Of a stretch of DNA of 14,292 bases, positions 8,046-14,292 are shown piece after piece. This DNA is from Acidobacteriota bacterium (GTDB lineage: Bacteria; Acidobacteriota; Vicinamibacteria; Vicinamibacterales; UBA2999). The notes beneath the pieces were generated by a model, which was given only the letters and a program-made list of their open reading frames with translations, was not told the origin of the DNA and did no database searches. Both the position numbers and the translations under genes were made by a program. The stretch covers positions 1 through 14,292 of the forward strand of contig JADZBZ010000019.1 of assembly GCA_020851835.1 (NCBI GenBank), in the 5' to 3' direction. Numbering within the stretch: position 1 is the first letter of the stretch; each line of letters opens with the position of its first letter.

Positions 8046-8053
8046 ACGATTGA
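8041..8053 (-). repeat. 13-bp repeat arm at the CDF gene stop
   Basis: The + strand reads ATTGAACGATTGA, whose reverse complement TCAATCGTTCAAT matches the 7150-7162 arm at 12 of 13 positions. It contains the TGA stop of the CDF gene (8043-8045) and continues into the short convergent gap before moaC. Confidence 0.5.
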
Positions 8054-8077
8054 CGACCGCGCGATTCCCTCGGGCCC

Positions 8078-8575
8078 TCAGCGCGTCCGGCGCCAGGGCC
8101 CGCTCTTGCCGCCTCGCTTCTCCACCAGCCCGATCTCGCCGATGACCATGGTCTTGTCCACGGCCTTCAGCATGTCGTAGATGGTGAGGCCGGCCACGGC
8201 AACGGCGGTGAGGGCTTCCATCTCGACGCCGGTCTGGCCACTGGTGCGGACGCGCGCTTCGATGTCGTAGCCGGTGCGCGTGGGTGTGAGTTCCACCGAC
8301 ACGTGCGACAACAGCAGCGGGTGGCAGAGAGGGATCAGCTCGCTCGTGCGCTTGGCGGCCAGGATGCCCGCCAGCCGCGCGGCCTGCAGCGGATCGCCCT
8401 TCGCCACCTCGCCGGTCCGAATCAGGCGCCGGGCCGCGGCCGACATCGACACGCGGCCGCGGGCCACGGCCTCGCGAGCGGTCACGGCCTTGCCGCCCAC
8501 GTCCACCATCCGCGCCTTGCCGTCGGCGCCAACGTGAGACAGGCGGGCCCCGGTCTTCCTACTCGGCGCCATCAT
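8078..8575 (-). CDS. moaC: Cyclic pyranopterin monophosphate synthase MoaC
   Basis: The 165-aa protein catalyses the second half of step 1 of molybdenum cofactor synthesis, turning 3',8-cyclo-7,8-dihydro-GTP (from MoaA) into cyclic pyranopterin monophosphate. Its landmarks are 'ARMVDVGGKAVTAREA' (21-36), 'GEVAKGD' with K59, 'IPLCHPL' with H85, 'VEMEALTAV' with two glutamates (117-125) and 'YDMLKAVDK' with D134 and K137. All residues expected in the active site are present. The start is the ATG pair at 8575/8572, with AGGG a few nt upstream. The first ATG lies inside the end of rex (17-nt overlap), so translation is probably coupled. No other mo- gene is in the window. It converges on the CDF gene with a 32-bp gap lacking a clear hairpin. 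Confidence 0.93.
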   Translation of the reverse strand: MMAPSRKTGARLSHVGADGKARMVDVGGKAVTAREAVARGRVSMSAAARRLIRTGEVAKGDPLQAARLAGILAAKRTSELIPLCHPLLLSHVSVELTPTRTGYDIEARVRTSGQTGVEMEALTAVAVAGLTIYDMLKAVDKTMVIGEIGLVEKRGGKSGPWRRTR

Positions 8576-9227
8576 CACCCTGCGCCAGATAGAAGGACAG
8601 GCTCTCGAGCGACACGGTGAGGTCCACACTCTTCAATTTGACCCCGGGCGGCACGCTCAGAGCGCCGGGCGAGAAGTTGAGGATGGCCGTCACGCCGGCG
8701 GCGACCACCTGGTCGAGCACCGGCTGGGCCGACTCGGCGGGCACCGCGATGACGCCGATGTCGATGTGCTCGCGACGGGCCACCTTGCGCAACTCGCGGA
8801 TGTCGTGAATGGGAACGCCGCTGCGCGACTGGTCGCCGATTTTGCTCGCGTCCACATCGAACATGGCCACGATCTCGAAGCCTTCGCGGCCGAAGCCGGG
8901 ATAGTCGGCCAGCGCCAGCCCCAGGTTCCCGGCGCCCATGACGACCACCTTGAGCTTGCGATCGAGCCCGAGAATCTGGCGCAGGTGAAGCTTGAGATCC
9001 TTGACATAGTAGCCGACGCCCCGCACCCCGAACTCGCCGAAGTAGGCGAGATCCTTGCGGATTTGCGCCGCGTTCTGGTGGAACTGCTCGGCCAGGGCCT
9101 GCGAGGAGATGGTCTGGACCCCGGCGGCCTCGAGCTGGTTCAGACACCGCAGGTACACCGACAGCCGGTTGGTCGTCAGCTCGGACACGGCCTCCGCGTG
9201 GGCCTTGCGCTTGTTCGGTGAATTCAC
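8559..9227 (-). CDS. rex: Redox-sensing transcriptional repressor Rex
   Basis: With the GTG at 9227-9225 the protein has 222 residues (Rex is usually 205-220). The winged-helix DNA-binding domain (about 15-85) contains 'SELTTNRLSVYLRCLNQLE', 'AEQFHQNAAQIRKDLAYFGE' and 'GVRGVGYYV'. The NAD(H)-binding Rossmann domain starts at 'VVVMGAGNLGLALADY' (94-109), with D124 in 'MFDVD'. The domain-swapped C-terminal helix is 'LESLSFYLAQ'. Rex senses the NADH/NAD+ ratio and releases DNA when NADH is high, derepressing respiration or fermentation genes. Further upstream in-frame starts (9284, 9275, 9266) would overlap the divergent OPT gene, and GTG 9188 would give about 209 residues. GAGAG lies 5 nt before the chosen GTG. 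A Rex-operator-like sequence covers this start, suggesting autoregulation. Confidence 0.93.
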   Translation of the reverse strand: MNSPNKRKAHAEAVSELTTNRLSVYLRCLNQLEAAGVQTISSQALAEQFHQNAAQIRKDLAYFGEFGVRGVGYYVKDLKLHLRQILGLDRKLKVVVMGAGNLGLALADYPGFGREGFEIVAMFDVDASKIGDQSRSGVPIHDIRELRKVARREHIDIGVIAVPAESAQPVLDQVVAAGVTAILNFSPGALSVPPGVKLKSVDLTVSLESLSFYLAQGDDGAE

Positions 9228-9229
9228 AA
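9211..9229. promoter_or_regulatory. Candidate Rex operator at the rex start
   Basis: The minus strand reads TTGTGAATTCACCGAACAA. The Rex consensus is TTGTGAA-N4-TTCACAA. The first half-site is exact and the outer TTGT...ACAA symmetry holds, but the spacing is one base longer and the second half-site matches in only 4-5 of 7 positions. An internal GTGAATTCAC is a perfect 10-bp palindrome. It sits just after the proposed rex -10 element and includes the GTG start, a position where binding would block transcription. Confidence 0.35.
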
Positions 9230-9237
9230 GGACTCTC

Positions 9238-9246
9238 AGGATAGCA
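9238..9246 (-). promoter_or_regulatory. Candidate extended -10 of rex
   Basis: The minus strand reads TGCTATCCT (TGn plus TATCCT, 4 of 6 to consensus), ending 10 nt before the GTG at 9227. It diverges from the OPT -10 element 12 bp away. No -35 is recognised. Confidence 0.25.
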
Positions 9247-9257
9247 AACTCCAGCCC

Positions 9258-9266
9258 TGCTATCAT
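9258..9266 (+). promoter_or_regulatory. Candidate extended -10 of the OPT transporter gene
   Basis: TGCTATCAT (TGn plus TATCAT, 5 of 6 to TATAAT) ends 7 nt before the ATG at 9274. Transcription would then start at or next to the A of the ATG, and no Shine-Dalgarno sequence exists in the short CCCCGCC spacer, so a leaderless mRNA is suggested. Confidence 0.35.
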
Positions 9267-9273
9267 CCCCGCC

Positions 9274-11226
9274 ATGGCCGACACGTCCCGAGGTCTGCAG
9301 CCCTACGTTCCCGCATCCCAGTCGATGGCCGAGTTCACGGCCAAGGCCATCTTCATCGGGGTCCTCTTCGGATTGCTCTTCGGTGCTTCCACGGTGTATC
9401 TCGGCCTCCGAGCCGGGCTCACCGTCAGCGCCTCGATTCCGATTGCCGTGCTCGCCATCTCGGTGCTGAAGCACCTGGGCGGCTCCACCATCCTCGAGAA
9501 CAACATCGTCCAGACGATTGGTTCGGCCGGCGAATCGGTGGCCGGCGGCGTCGTGTTCACAATCCCCGCGCTCATCTTCCTGCTGCCGGACGGCCCCGGC
9601 TATTTCAACTACACGCAGATCACGATGCTGGCCTTTGCCGGAGGCATTCTGGGCGTGCTCATGATGGTGCCTCTGCGACGGGCCCTGATCGTGAAAGAGC
9701 ACGGGGTGCTGCCCTACCCTGAGGGCACGGCGTGCGCCGAAGTGCTGGTGGCCGGCGAGCGCGGCGGGCAGTTGGCCGGACTCGTGTTTGCCGGGCTGGG
9801 TATCGGGGCGATCTGGAAATCGCTGTCCTGGATCTTCAACCTGTTCCTGACCGAAATCGGCTACTCCACGCCGCGCGCGAGCCAGTTTCCGAACGCCACG
9901 CTCAACGTGGACATCTCGCCCGAGTACATGGGCGTGGGCTACGTTATCGGCCCCCGGATCGCGGGGACGATGGTGGCGGGCGGCGTGCTGTCGTGGCTGG
10001 TGCTGCTGCCGCTGCTGACGCTGCTCGGGTCGGCCATTCCGACGCCCTTTCCCCCCATCCATCCCAACTTCGCGAACAACCCGGCCACCGGCCTGCCGTT
10101 TCTCATCTCCGAGATGGGACCGGGGCAGATCTGGAGCGCCTACATCCGATACATCGGCGCCGGCGCCGTCCTGGCGGCGGGGCTCATCACGCTCGGCCGC
10201 ACGCTCCCCACCATCGTGGCCTCGGCGAAGGAGGGCCTCAAGGGGCTGGGGGCTGCGACCGGCGGCGAGTCGATTCGCACCGAACGGGACCTGCCACTCA
10301 CTTTCGTGCTCGGGGGCTCGCTGCTGCTGGCCGTGTTCCTGGCCGTCACCCCGGGCTTGCCCACGCAGGGCAACGTCGTCGTCGCCGTCCTGGTCGTCGT
10401 CTTCGGCTTCTTCTTCGCCACGGTCTCGTCGCGCATCACGGGCCTCATCGGCTCGTCGTCCAACCCCATCTCGGGGATGACGATCGCGACCTTGATCATC
10501 ACCTGCGTGATTTTCGTGGCGCTCGGCTGGACGGGCGACGCCTACGGCCCGGTGGCGCTGTCGGTGGGCGCCATTGTCTGCATTGCGGCGGCCAATGCCG
10601 GCAACACCTCGCAGGACCTCAAGACAGGCTTCATCGTCGGGGCGACGCCCCTGGCACAGCAGATGGGCCTGGCCATCGGCGTGATCACCTCGTCGTTCGT
10701 GATTGGCCTGACGGTGCTCTACATGCACCGGGTCTTCGGCATTGGGTCGGCTGATGTCGCCGCGCCCCAGGCCACATTGATGGCCACGCTCATCAAGGGC
10801 CTGCTCTCGCAGAACCTGCCTTGGGGACTGGTCCTCGTCGGCGTGTTCATCGCCGTGACACTTGAACTGTGCGGCGTCCACTCGCTGTCCTTCGCCGTGG
10901 GCGCCTACCTGCCGATAGCCACGACCGCTCCCATCTTCGTCGGCGGCATGGTGCGCTGGTGGGTGGAGCGCAAGACCGGCCGGAAGAGCGACTCGGACCT
11001 CAGCGCCGGCACCCTCTTCAGCTCGGGCCTCATCGCGGGCGGGTCGCTGGCCGGCATCCTCTACGCGATCCTGTACGGCGCCGGCTGGCTCGGGCCCTTC
11101 CAGGCCCTCGGCAACGCTCTCCCCTTCCTGCACGCCGAGGGCCCGAGCGGGCACATCTTCGGCGGGTTGCTCTTCTTCTCGCTCGCCGTAGTGCTGACGC
11201 GGTACGCGCGGAGGAAGGTGGCCTGA
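9274..11226 (+). CDS. OPT-family oligopeptide transporter
   Basis: The 650-aa polytopic inner-membrane protein has about 14-16 hydrophobic segments and is close to the size of bacterial OPT proteins. Family landmarks are 'GVLFGLLFGASTVYLGLRAG' near the N-terminus, 'ILENNIVQTIGSAGESVAGG', 'LPYPEGTACAEVL', and 'SSNPISGMTIATLI', which contains the NPxxG-type OPT signature. The family imports oligopeptides or metal-chelate compounds with protons. The substrate here cannot be read from the sequence. The start ATG 9274 begins 'MADTSRGLQPYVP'. An open frame continues upstream but would run across the rex promoter region. The divergent neighbour is rex, 46 bp away, so redox control is possible but unproven. 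The stop is TGA 11224-11226, with the VWFA-related gene converging 84 bp further on. I see no convincing terminator in that gap. Confidence 0.9.
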   Translation: MADTSRGLQPYVPASQSMAEFTAKAIFIGVLFGLLFGASTVYLGLRAGLTVSASIPIAVLAISVLKHLGGSTILENNIVQTIGSAGESVAGGVVFTIPALIFLLPDGPGYFNYTQITMLAFAGGILGVLMMVPLRRALIVKEHGVLPYPEGTACAEVLVAGERGGQLAGLVFAGLGIGAIWKSLSWIFNLFLTEIGYSTPRASQFPNATLNVDISPEYMGVGYVIGPRIAGTMVAGGVLSWLVLLPLLTLLGSAIPTPFPPIHPNFANNPATGLPFLISEMGPGQIWSAYIRYIGAGAVLAAGLITLGRTLPTIVASAKEGLKGLGAATGGESIRTERDLPLTFVLGGSLLLAVFLAVTPGLPTQGNVVVAVLVVVFGFFFATVSSRITGLIGSSSNPISGMTIATLIITCVIFVALGWTGDAYGPVALSVGAIVCIAAANAGNTSQDLKTGFIVGATPLAQQMGLAIGVITSSFVIGLTVLYMHRVFGIGSADVAAPQATLMATLIKGLLSQNLPWGLVLVGVFIAVTLELCGVHSLSFAVGAYLPIATTAPIFVGGMVRWWVERKTGRKSDSDLSAGTLFSSGLIAGGSLAGILYAILYGAGWLGPFQALGNALPFLHAEGPSGHIFGGLLFFSLAVVLTRYARRKVA

Positions 11227-11310
11227 GGAATCGAGAGGCTGGCGGAACAGGGCGCCGTCCGCGAGTGCCGCCGAGGGTTCGCGAGAGGGTGCGCCTGTGC
11301 GTGACGCTCC

Positions 11311-13434
11311 CTATGGCACCACCCGGAACCCGAAGGTTGCCGTCGCCGTGCCGGACTGCACCTCGACCACGTAGTCGCCCTGCGCCAGCGGCGCCAGCGT
11401 GACGTCGGCCACTACGTAGCGCGCGCCGCGGTCGGCGTCGGTCCGCTCGCCGACGGCGACGTGCAGCGGCAGGGCCTGCGCCTCGCGCGTCAGCACCCGG
11501 CCGGTCGCCGTGACCGCGCCCGCGACGAGCACGGGCACCTCGAGCCGAATGCGCTCCGTGCGGCGGAACCGCGGGTCGGCGGTGGGCTCGTACGCCAGGC
11601 CCGTCGTCGGCCCCCGCCGGAAGGCAATCACCTCGGGGCCCAGGGCCGTGTTGGCGGCGCCCACCACGGCGACGGTCGAGGCGCGGATCGTCAGCGAGCC
11701 GCCGGCGGGGTGTCCTTCGACACGCACGACGTAGCGGCCGGGCGGCAGGTCGTCTTCCGGCGCCTCAATCACCACGCTGCGTTGCCCGGCGGCAAGCGGC
11801 ACCGACACCTGCTCCGCACCGCCGCCGCGATCCGATTCGATCGACACCTGCAACGTGCCCCCCGCGTGCCACTCCGGCTCCTTGAGCGTCGCGGCGTCGA
11901 GTTCCACCACTGCGCGAACCCGGTCGGCGAGCCCGGCCGCCTGAATCCGCGCCGGCAGATGCCCCCGGCCGGGAACAATCGCGCCGAGTGCGCGGGTGAC
12001 CTCGGGCGGCAGCGCCGGCTTGCCCCCCGCCGACTCGAGCGTCGCGCCGGCGGCCCGCGCCTCAGCTTCGGTGGGCGCCAGATACCCCGGGCGCGCCCGC
12101 ACCTCCACGCCGGGCCGCTTCACGCGGACCGTGATCCGGCGAAATCGGCCATCGAGCTTCGCGTTGGTCGAGTAATAGCTCAGCAGGTAGTAAGAGTTCG
12201 TGTCGGCCAGCATCCGCGCCAGTGCCGCAGCAGTGTTGTTGGTGTTCAGCACCCAGGCGCCGTCGGTCTGCTCGGCCAGCTCGCGCAGGCCATTCTGGCG
12301 CGCGCCGAGCCGCTGGTTGTCTTCGATGGGACCCGCCGGACGGAGGGGGCCCATCGAATCGTCGAAGGGCGTCAGGCCGCGGGGAACGATGGGATAGAAC
12401 GAGACGTTGGCGCGGTTGGCCCGCTGCGCGAGCTGTCTCAGCTCCAGTGAGTGATCGATGTAGGCGAGCATGAGGCGTTCACGCTCGCACCAGTCGAAGT
12501 TGCGGGCGCCGCCTTCCTGCGGGCGGCCCGTCGTCACCCGGCCGTCGATGCCGACACCGAGCGGGTCGCGACCGCCGGGCGGCTGCTCGGAGAGCGCGCG
12601 TCCCAGCCGGTCGTTCCGGCCGAACAGCACCCAGCCTTCCGAGAAGAGCACCACGAACTTCCGCTCTTCGCGCAGGCCGTCCAGGTAGTTGACCATGCTC
12701 TCGATCGCGTGCAGCGTCTTCTGCTCGCGACGACGCTCGATCATCTCCTTGGCGATGTTGATGGTATCGCCGTCGTCCGGATAGCAGCCCTTGATGTCGT
12801 CTTCCCGGGGATCGACCGTGATCGCGCGGTCTCGTTGTCCCCAGGTCCACACGTCGCCGAGCAGGTGATCGATACCGGTGCCGCGCCGGAGTAGCGTGAT
12901 GTTCTGCGGCGTGATGTCGGGCGTCATGATCCCTACCAGATCGTTCGGCCCGACGACCTTGTCCAGAAACGCCGACACGGGCGCGACGGAGCGCGACGAC
13001 CCGTCGATGCCGACGTGCCAGTAGTCCAGGAACAGCACGAACACCCGTGCATCGGCTTCCTGCGCCTCCGCGCGCTGCTCCTGGGTGGAGTGCGGCGTGG
13101 GCGCCGCCGTGGTCGTGACCGGGCCCGGTCTGCGTGCTTCGACGAACGCGAAGCTCTCGACCCGCTGGGGCTGATCGTCCTCGTACACCTCGAAGTCGCC
13201 GGCCGTCAGGTCGGAGACCGGCTGGCCGTCGGTGCTGACGTAGGCGTCGAGGCGCACCAGGTTGGCGCCGGCGCGGAAACGCGGCAAGGGCGCCGGCTGG
13301 ACTGCCGGCCGATCGGTGGGCTGCTGCGGCGGCTCGCTCCGGCGGGCCACCAGCGGCACCGCCACACTCAGCGCCAGCAGGGCCGCACCGAGCGTGAAGC
13401 GCGCCACGAACTGCCGGGAGCCGCCAGCGGGCAT
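11311..13434 (-). CDS. VWFA-related domain protein (acidobacterial TIGR03436-like), secreted or membrane-anchored
   Basis: The 707-aa protein has an N-terminal hydrophobic stretch (13-30, 'FTLGAALLALSVAVPLVA') that is a signal sequence or anchor, followed by a Pro-rich linker. The segment 'LVRLDAYVSTDGQPVSDLTAGDFEVYEDD' (59-87; bases 13260-13174) is the family's Ig-like opener. The von Willebrand A-like core starts at 'VFVLFLDYWHVGIDG' (131-145), includes 'FVVLFSEGW', and ends at 'YYLLSYYST', 'LDGRFRRITVRVKRPGVEVR' and 'ARPGYLAP'. A further beta-rich region of about 270 residues follows. The MIDAS DxSxS is not kept: D137 is followed by Y-W-H-V. Proteins like this are abundant in Acidobacteriota and their role is not established. 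Start ATG 13434-13432 has AGGA 3 nt upstream. GTG 13467 would add 11 residues before the signal. DUF4126 and plsC lie upstream on the same strand. Confidence 0.82.
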   Translation of the reverse strand: MPAGGSRQFVARFTLGAALLALSVAVPLVARRSEPPQQPTDRPAVQPAPLPRFRAGANLVRLDAYVSTDGQPVSDLTAGDFEVYEDDQPQRVESFAFVEARRPGPVTTTAAPTPHSTQEQRAEAQEADARVFVLFLDYWHVGIDGSSRSVAPVSAFLDKVVGPNDLVGIMTPDITPQNITLLRRGTGIDHLLGDVWTWGQRDRAITVDPREDDIKGCYPDDGDTINIAKEMIERRREQKTLHAIESMVNYLDGLREERKFVVLFSEGWVLFGRNDRLGRALSEQPPGGRDPLGVGIDGRVTTGRPQEGGARNFDWCERERLMLAYIDHSLELRQLAQRANRANVSFYPIVPRGLTPFDDSMGPLRPAGPIEDNQRLGARQNGLRELAEQTDGAWVLNTNNTAAALARMLADTNSYYLLSYYSTNAKLDGRFRRITVRVKRPGVEVRARPGYLAPTEAEARAAGATLESAGGKPALPPEVTRALGAIVPGRGHLPARIQAAGLADRVRAVVELDAATLKEPEWHAGGTLQVSIESDRGGGAEQVSVPLAAGQRSVVIEAPEDDLPPGRYVVRVEGHPAGGSLTIRASTVAVVGAANTALGPEVIAFRRGPTTGLAYEPTADPRFRRTERIRLEVPVLVAGAVTATGRVLTREAQALPLHVAVGERTDADRGARYVVADVTLAPLAQGDYVVEVQSGTATATFGFRVVP

Positions 13435-13482
13435 CAGTCCTACTCTACCCCCGCTTCCCTCCCGCACCGCGGACCGCGCGAC

Positions 13483-14064
13483 TCAGGCCAGGCGAGGGTC
13501 GGGCCGGCGGCGGAGCCACTTCCAGACCCAGCGGGCCGCCAGCAGCATCACGAGCAGGATGGCGAGGCTGACACCCAGGGCGAGCAGGGGAAACTTGAGC
13601 GTGACCAGCCCCAGCCCGACCACGAACACGTCCTCGAGCAGGCTGAGCGCCCAGTTCGAGAACGGCTCGGGACTCGCGTTGGCGGCGACGCGCGTGCTCG
13701 CCTTGGTGGCGTGACTCCCGGCGGCGACCACACCCCCCAGCAGAGCGACCAGCCCTTCGGCGGTGGGCGAAGCCTCGCCGAGCGCCGCCACGGCGACGAG
13801 CGCGGCGCCCACCGGCCGGATGAAGGTGTGAAGGGTGTCCCAGATCGTGTCCACCCACGGAATCTTGTCGGCGAAGAACTCAATCGCGTACAGCACCACG
13901 GCGGCGCCGATGATCCACGGGTTGTTGAACACCTCGAACTGCTCGGGCAGCGCCACCCAGCCGTAGCGCGCGGCCAAGCCCACCAGGGCCACGGTCGCGT
14001 ACAGGTTCACACCGGCGGCCAGTGAGAATCCCAGCGTGCGCCCCAGCGTGACGAGCACGTCCAT
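13483..14064 (-). CDS. DUF4126 family membrane protein
   Basis: The 193-aa hydrophobic protein has about five membrane segments: 'LGFSLAAGVNLYATVALVGL' (11-30), 'WIIGAAVVLYAIEFF' (50-64), 'VGAALVAVAALG' (84-95), 'LVALLGGVVAAGSHATKAST' (105-124) and a long C-terminal pair (139-180), ending with a basic tail 'WVWKWLRRRPDPRLA'. The 'AGVNLYATV', 'DKIPWVDTIWDTLHTFIRP' and 'GSHATKASTR' elements identify the DUF4126 family, whose function is unknown. ATG 14064 lies 6 nt after the stop of the acyltransferase, so the two are almost certainly co-transcribed. The VWFA-related gene begins 48 nt downstream. Confidence 0.85.
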   Translation of the reverse strand: MDVLVTLGRTLGFSLAAGVNLYATVALVGLAARYGWVALPEQFEVFNNPWIIGAAVVLYAIEFFADKIPWVDTIWDTLHTFIRPVGAALVAVAALGEASPTAEGLVALLGGVVAAGSHATKASTRVAANASPEPFSNWALSLLEDVFVVGLGLVTLKFPLLALGVSLAILLVMLLAARWVWKWLRRRPDPRLA

Positions 14065-14070
14065 GCTCGC

Positions 14071-14292
14071 TCACCCCTCTCGCAGCAGAGCGTTGATGCG
14101 ATCGCGAACCGTGGCAATGAGCGCGTCGCGGTCGTCGAGCGTCAAGCCCGTCGTCGGCACCGGCGCGCCGATGCGCACGTCCACCATCACGGGCCGCACA
14201 ATCGCACTCCCCTTCCGCATGGCATCGCGGCCGCCGGTGATCGCCACCGGCACCATCGGCGCCTGGGCCTTGATGGCCATGATGAAGCCGCC
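14071..14292 (-). CDS. plsC: PlsC-like 1-acyl-glycerol-3-phosphate acyltransferase, C-terminal part
   Basis: Only the last 73 residues are in the window. The frame is open to the edge and begins 'GGFIMAIKAQAPMVPVAITG'. A glycine-led helix followed by 'A-P-hydrophobic-V-P-V-A-hydrophobic-x-G' is block IV of the LPLAT/PlsC acyltransferase family, which acylates lysophosphatidic acid to phosphatidic acid at the inner membrane. The tail 'DVRIGAPVPTTGLTLDDRDALIATVRDRINALL' is the usual post-domain region. The HxxxxD catalytic block would lie beyond the right edge. The internal ATG at 14280 is not the start. DUF4126 follows after 6 nt. Confidence 0.78.
   Translation of the reverse strand, partial: GGFIMAIKAQAPMVPVAITGGRDAMRKGSAIVRPVMVDVRIGAPVPTTGLTLDDRDALIATVRDRINALLREG

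Noticed and set aside
9228..9284. Longer rex starts at 9284, 9275 or 9266
   Set aside because: They would run into the divergent OPT start and add hydrophobic residues absent from Rex proteins.
8575..11154. Long open frame (about 859 codons) on the minus strand opposite the OPT gene and running through rex
   Set aside because: Antisense of a membrane protein gives low-complexity charged sequence, and the real OPT and rex frames carry clear motifs.
11227..11310. Possible terminator between the convergent OPT and VWFA-related genes
   Set aside because: Only short 5-bp pairings with loops of 14 or more bases (for example CGCGA/TCGCG) and no T-run, so not convincing.

Overview
The window is about 14.3 kb of dense, GC-rich bacterial chromosome with no mobile element, rRNA, tRNA or CRISPR. 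It most resembles Acidobacteriota, perhaps Vicinamibacterales. This is an inference from three things: a 'VWFA-related' protein of the kind expanded in that phylum, a LytS-type kinase with a 'PIKIWNNAR' linker, and an arabinokinase-like glycosyltransferase. Every gene is high-GC3, and no stretch over 300 bases lacks a gene.

Region 1 (1-4337). A 5'-truncated glycosyltransferase on the + strand converges on a minus-strand group transcribed leftward: nuoI (complex I Fe-S subunit), a homocysteine S-methyltransferase/methylenetetrahydrofolate reductase fusion, and a PmtA-like phospholipid N-methyltransferase. The last two make metabolic sense together, because one feeds methionine/SAM synthesis and the other consumes SAM. 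The convergent gap holds a perfect 8-bp hairpin and a short stretch resembling the C-terminus of an M24 (Xaa-Pro) peptidase.

Region 2 (4306-8045, + strand). A LytS-type histidine kinase and a LytTR response regulator overlap by 4 nt. Signal peptidase I (lepB) probably starts inside the regulator gene, and a CDF-family metal exporter follows. The kinase and nuoI diverge from a 32-bp gap whose near-symmetric sequence offers a -10 element on each strand.

Region 3 (8046-11226). moaC (molybdenum cofactor) overlaps the end of rex (NADH/NAD+-sensing repressor), both on the minus strand. rex diverges from a 650-aa OPT-family oligopeptide transporter. A Rex-operator-like sequence covers the proposed rex start.

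Region 4 (11311-14292, minus strand). plsC-like acyltransferase (truncated by the window edge), a DUF4126 membrane protein and the large VWFA-related protein are transcribed leftward, probably together.

I did not find a clearly new multi-gene system. The best leads are a repeated extended -10 element sitting 6-7 nt before start codons that lack a ribosome binding site (possible leaderless mRNAs), a symmetric bidirectional promoter, inverted 13-mers bracketing the CDF gene, a Gln-to-Arg change at the folate-binding position of the MTHFR domain, and a 106-nt overlap of the regulator and lepB genes.
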